A stretch of DNA of 64,000 nt from CAZJYI01 sp964550025 (lineage in GTDB: Bacteria; Verrucomicrobiota; Kiritimatiellia; UBA8416; CAYOBW01): contig CAZJYI010000011.1 of the NCBI GenBank assembly GCA_964550025.1, forward strand, positions 57,319 through 121,318, written 5' to 3'. The notes beneath the pieces are model-generated. The model searched no databases. It was not told the DNA's origin and saw nothing but the letters and a program-made list of their open reading frames with translations. Of the stretch, positions 52,201-59,528 are shown piece by piece; position 1 is the first letter of the stretch; each line of letters begins with the position of its first letter. The translations under genes and the position numbers were made by a program.

Positions 52201-54175
52201 CGGGATGGCCGTGGATGACATCCTGGTCGAAGGTGTGTACAGTCCCCCGGATCCCCTGCTGGTTGTTTCGCACGCGCCGACAACGAACGCGCTGAGTGTT
52301 CCGGTGAGCGCGGACGTGGTCGTGACCTGCAATGTCGACGTTGCCTCCGGTACGGTGGATACCGGTTCGTTCTGTGTGGACGGGTCGCTCTCGGGGGCGG
52401 TCACCGGCAGTTACGGCGTTGCGGCCGAGGTTATCACTTTCACACCGGCCAGCGACTTCGCGGTGGGTGAGGTCGTGACCGTGACATTGACGACCAACCT
52501 GCAAACCACGGGCGGCCAGACTCTCACAGAAGCCCTGACGTGGCAGTTCCGCGTACAGGCGCCCTACGGTCCGGCCCGCTTCGGCGACGAAGGCGGCGTG
52601 GGCTCGGGTAGCGACACGACCCTGGCGATGTTGTCGGCAGACGCCAACGGCGACGGCCACCTCGACCTGGTGCTCGGCAACGCGTACCAGCAGAACACTG
52701 TTTGCCTCAACGACGGCGACGGCACCTTCGACACCACTTCCCACAACTTCGGCACGGGTTCTGACGGTACGTGGGCCATGGCGTCGGGGGATCTCAACAG
52801 CGACGGGCACGTCGATCTCGTCGTCGGCAATTCGACGTTCCTGCAGAACGTGGTCTACCTGGGGGACGGCGACGGCACCTTCGACACGACCTCGCACAAT
52901 CTCGGCCCGGCCAACGACTCGACCTACGCGCTGGCGGTGGGTGATGTGAACGGTGACGGCCATCTCGACATCGCCGTCGGTAACGGCGGCGGTCAGCAGA
53001 ACGTGGTGTACCTGAACGATGGCGACGGGACGTTCGACACGACGTCGCACAACTTCGGTACGGGGTCGGACTCGACGTACGCGTTGGCCCTGGGGGACGT
53101 CGATCTCGACGGGGACCTGGACATTGCCGTCGGCAACTTGTCGGGGCAGGACGCCGTCTACCTGAACGACGGCGATGGCACGTTCGATACGACCTCGCAC
53201 AGTTTCGGCACCGGATCGGATATGACGTATGCCGTTGTGTTGGGCGACCTGGACGGCGACGGAGATGTGGACATTGCCTGCGGGTTGGGCGGTCAGCAGA
53301 ACGTCGTCCACCTCAATGACGGTGACGGTACGTTCGGCACGACGTCGCACAACTTCGGGACGGGTACGGATTTCACGATCGCGATGGCGGCCGGCGACGC
53401 TAATGGCGACGGCCACCTCGATATTGTTGTGGCGAACAACGGCTCACAACAGAACGTCGCCTACATAAACGATGGGGACGGCACGTTCGATACGACTTCG
53501 GTGACCGTCGGTTCGCCCAACTCAACGCGCACGCTTGCCCTGGCGGACCTCGATGGGGACGGGGACCTCGACGTCGCTGCCGGCGACGGCGGGGCGCAGA
53601 ACTCGGTGCACTTGAACATGCTCGCGGACCTCGGCGATCTACCGGTTGCATACAACCTGACGCGACTGAATGACGATGGCGCCCGGCACCAGCTGGCAAA
53701 CAGCGGACAGATACGGCTGGGTGCCGGCGTGGATGACGAAACCGACGGTCAGGAGAATGCCGGTGCGTTGGGTGACGACACGGGCGGTTCCGACGATGAA
53801 GACGGCATTACCGTCGCAGGCAGTTGGAGCGAGGGCGCCGGCGGCGGGGCGTTGCGGGTGATCGTGTCCGGCGGGGGCGGGTACCTGAGCGGCTGGGTCG
53901 ACTGGGACGACAACGGTAACTTCTCGGACGCCGGTGACCAGGTCATGGACATGGTCGCTGTCGGCGTTGGTACGCAGACGGTGTCGTTCGACGTTCCCGC
54001 GGGCGCCATTCCCGCGTCCCAGGTCTACCAGCGTTTCGCCAGGTTCCGGCTGTCACCGTCGGCATCCCCCGCCGCGACAGTGCAAGGGCTGATCCACAAC
54101 GGCGAGGTCGAGGACTACCGGCTCGAGTTCCCGGGCGGCGACGTCGAACCGCCGAGCGTGTTTTCGATTCGGTGA
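49211..54175 (+). CDS. Secreted M6-type metalloprotease with BACON, FG-GAP and GEVED domains
   Basis: A 1654-residue protein; GTG at 49211 with GAGGGG upstream gives a signal sequence (LICGMIVAGAVGRVDAEP). The M6 domain has its zinc site GTFCHENGHMLCGYPDLYSY (H329, E330, H333) and a following MASSGSKHPVNIDPYLKMHS block. Then two BACON-type units (about 560-750), a Ser-Thr-rich/KRE9-like unit (VTAPDGGETLHTGSPADITW), a jelly-roll/MAM-like region, an SbsA-type Ig-like unit, seven FG-GAP repeats with DxDGDGxxDI loops, and a GEVED domain ending in HNGEVEDYRLEF. Likely an extracellular protease with glycan-binding and sorting modules. Confidence 0.88.
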   Translation: MGEVHIRVLWARLFRALICGMIVAGAVGRVDAEPYFGKRVQYRQPDGATFTVFLWGDEFFAYQETEDGYLVVRDPESREFCYARVTADGADIVSTGVRVGAGVPAGLARRQRLARGGAFQKSLPLRTLMRVDERGRPLPDPTRPPPPPGPPSFTTTGQRVGLVLLASFPDRPQDITISRSEIDAYCNDPSYTNFSNATSVYGYFHIQSNGELEYNCIVTAYFTAANNRDYYTDPAISYGTRARELIKEGLAVLDAAGFDCTECDADGNNIIDGVNCFYAGNRANGWAEGLWPHKSSTSWSGFPPHGLASGFQYQITDIRDELSLGTFCHENGHMLCGYPDLYSYNGNAARIANYSIMASSGSKHPVNIDPYLKMHSGWADIVDLDSSSHQWCGVQVDRNYFYRYRNPDESREYFLLEVRDNVGYEGPYGGASGNVNPTAGLVVYHAREHGRNTYSSIFTADNPTCDYSTPYELMVVEANPAAAVTPWYDDPTPNSNDALHSGGVDELSDATTPALKFWTASGRTSNSFMHVHSISAADSNMTFIVGTGTPGGSPAIGLTATALTPSADLGTDAASQAFGVYNAAGGTLSYTVGDDAGWLSVSPASGTATGEVDQIAVDYSTSSLTSGTYNATITVTDAGASNSPQTIPVTLTVHGAPAIAVSPGSLNETVAPGVSTQVFIEVSNAGGGTMDYTISESLDWLSLDGTGGTVAAELDRIAVTFDDRMPSGTYNGSIQVTSTTATNSPRSISVTFTVTGNTKLFVTAPDGGETLHTGSPADITWNASPSVTGNMRIELLKGGSLHTTLVANTANDGVYAWTPSQLIGDSDFRIRITNLDDGGVTDDSDADFSIRTAIVDDNLDSDPGYAVDSPWQYAVPGAGNDNGGPTTAYTGTHIYDTNPNGAVWSTCYLTTPAFDCSSYRDTSLSFAGQFSFYNGYDATVQISTDGASWSNLYYISGSNRETSWQMHNYDISSFADGEPTIYIRWGHIETTGGGNWSGMAVDDILVEGVYSPPDPLLVVSHAPTTNALSVPVSADVVVTCNVDVASGTVDTGSFCVDGSLSGAVTGSYGVAAEVITFTPASDFAVGEVVTVTLTTNLQTTGGQTLTEALTWQFRVQAPYGPARFGDEGGVGSGSDTTLAMLSADANGDGHLDLVLGNAYQQNTVCLNDGDGTFDTTSHNFGTGSDGTWAMASGDLNSDGHVDLVVGNSTFLQNVVYLGDGDGTFDTTSHNLGPANDSTYALAVGDVNGDGHLDIAVGNGGGQQNVVYLNDGDGTFDTTSHNFGTGSDSTYALALGDVDLDGDLDIAVGNLSGQDAVYLNDGDGTFDTTSHSFGTGSDMTYAVVLGDLDGDGDVDIACGLGGQQNVVHLNDGDGTFGTTSHNFGTGTDFTIAMAAGDANGDGHLDIVVANNGSQQNVAYINDGDGTFDTTSVTVGSPNSTRTLALADLDGDGDLDVAAGDGGAQNSVHLNMLADLGDLPVAYNLTRLNDDGARHQLANSGQIRLGAGVDDETDGQENAGALGDDTGGSDDEDGITVAGSWSEGAGGGALRVIVSGGGGYLSGWVDWDDNGNFSDAGDQVMDMVAVGVGTQTVSFDVPAGAIPASQVYQRFARFRLSPSASPAATVQGLIHNGEVEDYRLEFPGGDVEPPSVFSIR

Positions 54176-54291
54176 GCGTCCTCTTCCCGCACGCGGATAG
54201 CGCTCGCCACGCACGCAGATTCGGCTTGCGGGAAAGGGCGTGCCTGGTGAATCCTGGCGAGGAACGACTCACCAAAGAAGGAGGCAGCGGA

Positions 54292-54687
54292 ATGGGCAGA
54301 TTACTGACGGTCGCATGCGTGGCGGGGATCCTGGCGGCGGTAGCGATGCGGGTTGACGCCGCGGAGAAGACAGCGCCCGAACGGGTATTGCGGCACGTGG
54401 TACTGTTCAAATGGAAAGGGGGAACGCCTTCTGAGAAGGTCAAGGAGATCGAAGACGCGTTTCGCGCGCTTCCGAAGAAGGTCGACGCGATCAAGGATTT
54501 CGAGTGGGGTACGGACGTCAGCATCGAGAACCTGGCGCAGGGGTTCACGCACTGCTTTCTGGTGACCTTTGCTTCGGAGGAGGCGCGCGCGGCCTATCTG
54601 CCGCATCCCGATCACAAGGCCTTCGTCGATCTCATCAAGCCGCACCTGGATAAGGTGTTGGTCGTTGATTACTGGGCGGGGAAGTAA
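54292..54687 (+). CDS. Exported Dabb (stress-responsive alpha/beta barrel) protein
   Basis: A 131-residue protein; AAGAAGGAGG upstream. A signal peptide (LLTVACVAGILAAVAMRVDA) is followed by the Dabb fold: VLRHVVLFKWKGGTPSEKVK, EIEDAFRALPKKVDAIKDFE, WGTDVSIENLAQGFTHCFLV and YLPHPDHKAFVDLIKPHLDK. The HxxxF/H..F pattern is typical. These small ferredoxin-like dimers are often exported in PVC bacteria; the ligand is unknown. Confidence 0.85.
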   Translation: MGRLLTVACVAGILAAVAMRVDAAEKTAPERVLRHVVLFKWKGGTPSEKVKEIEDAFRALPKKVDAIKDFEWGTDVSIENLAQGFTHCFLVTFASEEARAAYLPHPDHKAFVDLIKPHLDKVLVVDYWAGK

Positions 54688-54705
54688 GGGGACGGGGCGC
54701 AGGCG

Positions 54706-55206
54706 TCAGATCCGCGGGCGACCCCTCATCAGACAATCGACCAGGCGTTCGGCCGTTCCAATGGGATGCCGCAGCAGGGCTGCGGTCAGGCTGCGCGCCG
54801 CCCTGAGGCGTCCGAGCATGCGCTGTTGACGTGAACGCAGGTTGACGGCGCCCCCCGGGGCGCGCACCTCGGTTACGATGCCGATCAGATTCCGGTGTGT
54901 GACGAGATCGCCGTCCAGACGCCCGGCGCCATCGCCGCAGGTGATGTACGCGACGTCGTCAGTCCCGCAGAAGCCGGCCACGATGCGGTGGGCGACCCAC
55001 TGGTCGCCTCGGGGGAAGACGACGATGCTACCGCAGGGGGCCGGCCTCGCCGGCGGCGGCTCTATGACAATGGCGTCGGACTCGGCATAGAGTCTCCCCA
55101 TGCTTCTGCCGGTCGGTTTCAGAACCAGGCGTCCATCGCGGCGCAGCGCCTCGCGCAGAGCCTTGAGGGATTCAGCCCATTCACTGTCGCACGCGTCCGT
55201 GCTCAT
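54706..55206 (-). CDS. S24/S26 signal-peptidase-like protein (Ser-His type)
   Basis: A 166-residue protein starting in an ATGA overlap with the membrane protein gene. LKPTGRSMGRLYAESDAIVI has the nucleophile Ser in a SMxP-like box, and GSIVVFPRGDQWVAHRIVAG gives the second box, where a His (HRIV) replaces the usual Lys as in SipW/SEC11-type peptidases. There is no transmembrane anchor. In several RiPP systems a protease of this fold accompanies PqqD and a kinase. It is the last gene of the minus-strand RiPP-like operon and may cleave the leader; that is inference. Confidence 0.7.
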   Translation of the reverse strand: MSTDACDSEWAESLKALREALRRDGRLVLKPTGRSMGRLYAESDAIVIEPPPARPAPCGSIVVFPRGDQWVAHRIVAGFCGTDDVAYITCGDGAGRLDGDLVTHRNLIGIVTEVRAPGGAVNLRSRQQRMLGRLRAARSLTAALLRHPIGTAERLVDCLMRGRPRI

Positions 55207-57005
55207 GGGGTGGCCTCCACGGGCGTCCATTCGGAAAGCAGGAAGCGGGAACCGCGCTCCTTGATCCCGAAGTCGCTTGACCTGCGGTGATGCGCAATCG
55301 TCTGGTAGCGGCATTCCATGGGAGACATGATCGGTCGGGCGCTGTTGAACGGTGGGGGGAAGAGCGCGGTTCCCTCTTCCGTCGAGGTCAGAAGCAGTAC
55401 GCGGTGACCGTTCTCGTGCAGGGACGCGAGAAAGAGTTCCGTGCGCGCCGTCCGTTCCGGGGAAGGGTCCGCCCAGAGCCGCTCACCGTTCAGGACCTGC
55501 TTGCCGAAACTCAGGGTCAAGGGGGTTGCCCAGAGGAAATGATCGGCGACGACTACGTCGTCGGGGCGAAGCCGTTCGGCCAGCGCCGCCAGGGTCCTGT
55601 GAATGCCCCGGTACTCCACTCGCGACCACGCGTGGATTATCCTGGGGGCGTTGGCGCCGATACAGATCGCCAACAGCGCGGCGGCGGCTGCGCGACCACC
55701 ACGGCCGTGCCGGGCCAGCCGCCACAGTGCTCCGGCGCCAAGAAGGGCGCACAGCAGCGGCAGGGATGCCAGAAAACGCTTCGTGGCCCACGGATAGAGG
55801 TCGGCTGCGTGCTTGTAGCCGAGGGGCAGCGCGAAGTGCGCGAGGCAGACGATCACGAAAGCGTCCAGGGCTGCTGCGCGGTGGCCCCGCGCGATGCCGG
55901 CAACTCGAAGCAGCAGTCCGGCGGCAGCCAGCAGCAGAAGGGGCCAGCCGGTGTATGCGGCGAGACTGCGAGCCACGTCAACCGACTCGCGCCAACCGCG
56001 CGGATTCATGGCCGCGGCTGTTGCGAAGAACAGGGCGGGCAATGCGAAACAGGCAAGGGCCAGCCAACGAGAGGAGGCCAGTTGCTCGAGCGGTTCCCGG
56101 CGCCGCGCGATGAGTACTCCCGCCGCCGCGGCGAGACATCCCGCCGTTGCCAGTTCAATGGCCGCGAAGGACCGGCGGATTCTTACGATCGACTCGGCAC
56201 CGACGGAGTGGAAATACAGTAGCGACAACGCGATGCCGGCTGCAATGGCAAGAACAGCGCGGGCGGATTCCTTGCGGTTCATCCGGCCCCACGGTCCGGT
56301 GGACACCAGGAGTGCCAGCAGGCCGGCCGAGACGACGAAGCTCGGGCGATTCAGGCACGCAGCGGTGGTGAGCGGGAAGAAGACCGCGGGCGGCGCACCG
56401 GCCAGGGCAACGAGAAACGCCGCCATCAGGGCCAGTTCCATCATCTCCGAACACGGCGTGTGCATGTGATAGAGCACCATGGGTTGGAGCAGAAGCAGCA
56501 GAGCGGAGCAGCCCGCCCTGGCGGGTGACCAGCCGCAGCGCCTGAGGCCCCGGAACAGCAGCCATACTGCCAGCAGACCGAGAATGCTCATGGCCCGGAA
56601 GGCAGCGGCAGTGCCGCCGACGCGGTGGAGGAGCGCGGTCCAGAGCGGGGTCAGGGGGTAGAAACGGAATCTGAACGCGCCGGTTTCCGCGTCAATGGGG
56701 ATGCCCGGGTATGCTTCGTAGCGGCCCTGAACGGCTGTTGAGAAGAGTGAGACATCGTGCCCGGCCATGGCGGCGCATGCGGGAAGCGGCGGGGGGGTGA
56801 GCCCGTTGCGGCTGATGTGAATCCCCTGGTTCAGGTAGACGCCGGGATCCCACCCGCCCGGCAGCCACTCGCTGACCGGCTGAACGATGCAGTACAGGGC
56901 AGCCGCAACAGGCAGCAATACCCCCGAGAGCAGGTGTCCTGCCCCGGCGGGCCCGGCCCGGCCCGAGTCTTCCTTCTTCGGACTGTCCCGATCCCGGAAT
57001 AGCAT
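55203..57005 (-). CDS. Polytopic membrane protein, glycosyltransferase-39/83-like
   Basis: A 600-residue protein with about 11-12 hydrophobic helices between residues 25 and 445. The periplasmic loop after the first helix has GGWDPGVYLNQGIHISR, an acidic W-D-.-.-Y pattern like the catalytic loop of PMT/ArnT-type lipid-linked glycosyltransferases; HMHTPCSEMMELALMAAFLV and PRIIHAWSRVEYRGIHRTLA lie later. The C-terminal about 130 residues are soluble (RPDDVVVADHFLWATP, LLLTSTEEGTALFP). It starts 13 bp after the HprK-like gene and overlaps the peptidase start. Its role in the operon could be glycosylation or export; unproven. Confidence 0.65.
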   Translation of the reverse strand: MLFRDRDSPKKEDSGRAGPAGAGHLLSGVLLPVAAALYCIVQPVSEWLPGGWDPGVYLNQGIHISRNGLTPPPLPACAAMAGHDVSLFSTAVQGRYEAYPGIPIDAETGAFRFRFYPLTPLWTALLHRVGGTAAAFRAMSILGLLAVWLLFRGLRRCGWSPARAGCSALLLLLQPMVLYHMHTPCSEMMELALMAAFLVALAGAPPAVFFPLTTAACLNRPSFVVSAGLLALLVSTGPWGRMNRKESARAVLAIAAGIALSLLYFHSVGAESIVRIRRSFAAIELATAGCLAAAAGVLIARRREPLEQLASSRWLALACFALPALFFATAAAMNPRGWRESVDVARSLAAYTGWPLLLLAAAGLLLRVAGIARGHRAAALDAFVIVCLAHFALPLGYKHAADLYPWATKRFLASLPLLCALLGAGALWRLARHGRGGRAAAAALLAICIGANAPRIIHAWSRVEYRGIHRTLAALAERLRPDDVVVADHFLWATPLTLSFGKQVLNGERLWADPSPERTARTELFLASLHENGHRVLLLTSTEEGTALFPPPFNSARPIMSPMECRYQTIAHHRRSSDFGIKERGSRFLLSEWTPVEATP

Positions 57006-57018
57006 GGCGCAGATTCTC

Positions 57019-57897
57019 TCAGCAATGGCCCAACGCGCCGTCCACCAGGTTCATCACGGCCTCGTCGGGATAGAAATCAAGCTGGAACGAAGGCGCGAGC
57101 GAACACGCCTGCGCGGCGGCGTCGGTGGCTGCAGCCACACCAAGCTCATAGTAGAAGGGAATTGCAGCGGTTGCAAGCAGCCTGGCGGCGGCATCGGCGG
57201 GGGCGAGTTGCTCGAGACGATTCGCGCCCGACTGGCCCAGGTGGAAGACGGCCTTCAGAGGACCGGTAGCCGGGTCGACGTGTGGGTTCTTGCCGTGCCA
57301 CGGCGCCGCTCCCGCGTGGGCATGGCCCCTCGAGCAGAAAACGATGGCGCGGTCATCGTTGAGCAGCGTGCCGTGGCCGCTTCTTTGCCAGATGTCCGCC
57401 ATCGTCGATTTGCCGATACCGGAGCGGCCGCAGAACAGGAGAACCCCGCCGTGGGCTCTGACGGCACTCGCGTGCACAATGGCCGTTCCCTCGATGGCCA
57501 TGCGGTTGGCGAACACCACCCGGTCCACCGGGGGTTGGAGGACCTCACGTGCCTCGGCCCCACGCTCAAGCCAGGGGTAGAGAACGCCCTCCCGGAAAGT
57601 GTTGTCCATCTCCGCGCCCCGCCGCCACTTCCCGGAGAAGACGTCATGGACATCAACGAAAGTTCGCCCTCTTCCCGTGGTCATCCGCCACGACGGGCCG
57701 TTCCAGCATGTCGTCTCAGCGTTGTTCGCAGGGGGGGGCGTGTCGTCTCGCACTGTGTAGGAGGCCCCGTCGCCTCCATCAACGTCGGGAACCGCGAAAC
57801 GGCGGTAAATGTGAGGTAGGATGCGACCGGATGGCCACCGCAGTCTGAACCTGGCAGAGCCAATCCTGAGGCAGGACGTCTCTTGCGGTGGCGTCAC
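57019..57897 (-). CDS. HPr kinase/phosphorylase-like P-loop protein of RiPP cluster
   Basis: A 292-residue protein; GTG start in a GTGA overlap with the small peptide gene. Before the P-loop, IVHASAVRAHGGVLLFCGRS leads into GRSGIGKST (157-165), then LLNDDRAIVF (Asp pair about 181-182) and HGKNPHVDP; this is the HprK C-terminal fold without the HPr-binding part. HprK-like kinases are known in lasso-peptide and other PqqD-associated clusters, where they phosphorylate the precursor or a partner. The first 130 residues are a lineage-specific N-terminal region. Co-translation with the peptide argues for direct action on it. Confidence 0.75.
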   Translation of the reverse strand: MTPPQETSCLRIGSARFRLRWPSGRILPHIYRRFAVPDVDGGDGASYTVRDDTPPPANNAETTCWNGPSWRMTTGRGRTFVDVHDVFSGKWRRGAEMDNTFREGVLYPWLERGAEAREVLQPPVDRVVFANRMAIEGTAIVHASAVRAHGGVLLFCGRSGIGKSTMADIWQRSGHGTLLNDDRAIVFCSRGHAHAGAAPWHGKNPHVDPATGPLKAVFHLGQSGANRLEQLAPADAAARLLATAAIPFYYELGVAAATDAAAQACSLAPSFQLDFYPDEAVMNLVDGALGHC

Positions 57898-58076
57898 AGC
57901 GACGGATCGTAGGTCAGCAGCGGGTTGCCGAATGCGTCAACGACTTGATTGCCCGCGACGTGCGCGCCTTGCTGTCCGATGAATTGGTTGCACGCGGCCA
58001 TGGCAACGACACTCTTGTCTTCCAACCGGACACGGCGGATCTCAGGTTTCGGATACGTCTTTCTCTTCATGGGCAC
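57894..58076 (-). CDS. Candidate RiPP precursor peptide
   Basis: A 60-residue peptide (58 if ATG at 58070 is used instead of GTG at 58076); GAGGAG lies 6 bp before the GTG and 12 before the ATG. Basic N-terminus KRKTYPKPEIRRVRLEDKSV, then VVAMAACNQF with the only cysteine (29), and a Gly/Asn/Gln-rich C-terminal part QQGAHVAGNQVVDAFGNPLL then TYDPSL. The leader pattern (K..Y.KP....V.L) is a plausible PqqD/RRE-binding leader. It is placed between the radical SAM gene and the kinase gene, overlapping the latter by GTGA. No modification can be read directly from sequence. Confidence 0.6.
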   Translation of the reverse strand: MPMKRKTYPKPEIRRVRLEDKSVVAMAACNQFIGQQGAHVAGNQVVDAFGNPLLTYDPSL

Positions 58077-58155
58077 CGTTTTCTCCTCGGCAGGAATCCA
58101 CCTATTCGTATTCGAATCTGCACAATCATCGATAATACCATGTGGCGGGGATGCG

Positions 58156-59232
58156 TCAAGTTGCTTCGCTCCGCCCCAGCACTCGCATCAGTTCGCAGAA
58201 ATGCGCCACGGCGGCGCCGGCCCGTCCTGTCTCGAGCCTGGAGAGGGCTGGACACGACGGGCAGTGAGTGCGCACGCGACACCCCGAGCAACGCGACGAA
58301 CGGGGCAAGCGTTCTTCCCTCAGAATGGCCATGTGCCGTGCCCATTCCCGGGGAGTTGTTTCCAAGAGGGAACGTCCGGCATTGCGCCACAATACGCAGG
58401 GATGCATGTCTCCCGAAACGTCGACGTGGATAGTCTTCACTCCTGCGCCGCAGGCAATCAGCGCGGCGTTTCCGGAGGGTCGGCTGTCCGCTGCTTCGCA
58501 TTCCGAGAGGCCTGCGTGGAATGCCTCGGGCAGGTGTCTGGCAGCGTCTTCGGGTACGAGCCGGCGGGCGAGTGAGGTCGTCTCTCCATCTAGAGTGGGC
58601 GAGACAAGGGCATCGCAACGGAAGCCCATCCCCATCCTCTCGGCCCATTCTCTCGCGGCATCCAGTTCATGTTGGTTTTCACGCAGGACCGGGAACTTCA
58701 GGCGGACCTTCGCTCCCGTCGCCCTCAGGCACTCAACGCCATCCAGGAACCGGGCGTAAGACCCGGTCGTTCCCGTTATGGATTCGTACGTCGCTTCAGT
58801 GTAGCCGTACGCGGATACCTCCACGCGCCGGGGAGGATGGTCGGCCAGAAACGCGGCGAGCTCGCCGTCCACGAGGGTGCCGTTTGTGAAGAGCGAAACC
58901 AGGAACCCTTTTCGCCGGGCTTCCCGCCATATGGTTCGAAACCCCGGATGCATGAGGGGTTCGCCGCCCGTCACGACCAACACCAGAACGCCCGCCGTGG
59001 ACAGCATCTCGAAGAGCCGGCACGCACGTTCGACCGGCAAGTCCCCGTTCCCGCCGTTGCGTCGGCCGCCAAGAAAGCAGTGCACGCATTCCAAGTTGCA
59101 GCGTTCCGTGATATCCAGCGTGCACGCAAGCGGGAGACTGTCCGGCGACGGCTTGGACAGCAACGAGGCGACAAAGTCACCGGCGCTGATGGTGCGGACA
59201 ACTGGAGATGTGGCAATCATGGCGCTATCCAC
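58156..59232 (-). CDS. Radical SAM/SPASM peptide maturase
   Basis: A 358-residue protein. CNLECVHC (C45, C49, C52) is the radical SAM cluster, followed by VLVLVVTGGEPLMHPGFRTI, LVSLFTNGTLVDG and RVEVSAYGYTEATYESITGT. The C-terminal SPASM region: CGAGVKTIHVDVSGDMHPCV, RCSGCRVRTHCPSCPALSRLE and a last FCEL (about 346). SPASM enzymes modify ribosomal peptides by C-C, thioether or other cross-links. It overlaps pqqD by 8 bp and is 79 bp from the candidate precursor. The first codon is GTG; ATG at codon 5 is possible. Confidence 0.92.
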   Translation of the reverse strand: MDSAMIATSPVVRTISAGDFVASLLSKPSPDSLPLACTLDITERCNLECVHCFLGGRRNGGNGDLPVERACRLFEMLSTAGVLVLVVTGGEPLMHPGFRTIWREARRKGFLVSLFTNGTLVDGELAAFLADHPPRRVEVSAYGYTEATYESITGTTGSYARFLDGVECLRATGAKVRLKFPVLRENQHELDAAREWAERMGMGFRCDALVSPTLDGETTSLARRLVPEDAARHLPEAFHAGLSECEAADSRPSGNAALIACGAGVKTIHVDVSGDMHPCVLWRNAGRSLLETTPREWARHMAILREERLPRSSRCSGCRVRTHCPSCPALSRLETGRAGAAVAHFCELMRVLGRSEAT

Positions 59233-59509
59233 CGGCTACTTCAATCGTACCCGTCTCGAGGAGGCCGCACAGGACCGCGCGCGTGTCATCAAGGGCCTCT
59301 TCCCGGGTGACGTCATACTCCTCGGCAAGGTTGCATGCGATCTCCTCTCCGGAGCGCCCCTCCCCGACACGTTCCCAGATAAACGACGCCGTCTCGTTGA
59401 GAACGTAGATGCTGTCGAGGGCCTCCTTCGAACTCGCAACCGGAACCAGGATGTGTTCGCCTCTTACCTGTCGTGCAACCACGCGTTCACTCTGCCTGTA
59501 TCGTGTCAT
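59225..59509 (-). CDS. PqqD-family RiPP recognition element
   Basis: A 94-residue stand-alone PqqD: VVARQVRGEHILVPVAS, IYVLNETASFIWERVGEGRS and EEIACNLAEEYDVTREEALD, then VLCGLLETGTIEVAG. The N-ET-F-W core is typical. PqqD proteins bind the leader of the precursor and present it to the radical SAM enzyme. Overlap with the SAM gene (8 bp) and 19 bp spacing from the nucleotidyltransferase gene show an operon. Confidence 0.92.
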   Translation of the reverse strand: MTRYRQSERVVARQVRGEHILVPVASSKEALDSIYVLNETASFIWERVGEGRSGEEIACNLAEEYDVTREEALDDTRAVLCGLLETGTIEVAGG

Positions 59510-59528
59510 GGCTGGCTCCTCATCGGTC

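Noticed and set aside
51686..53416. Minus-strand frame opposite the M6 protein repeats
   Set aside because: Its apparent repeats mirror the FG-GAP repeats of the real gene.
52600..53620. Regular direct repeats that could suggest a CRISPR array
   Set aside because: They are in-frame FG-GAP coding repeats (about 150-190 bp step) with conserved DxDGDG loops; no short palindromic repeat with unique spacers.
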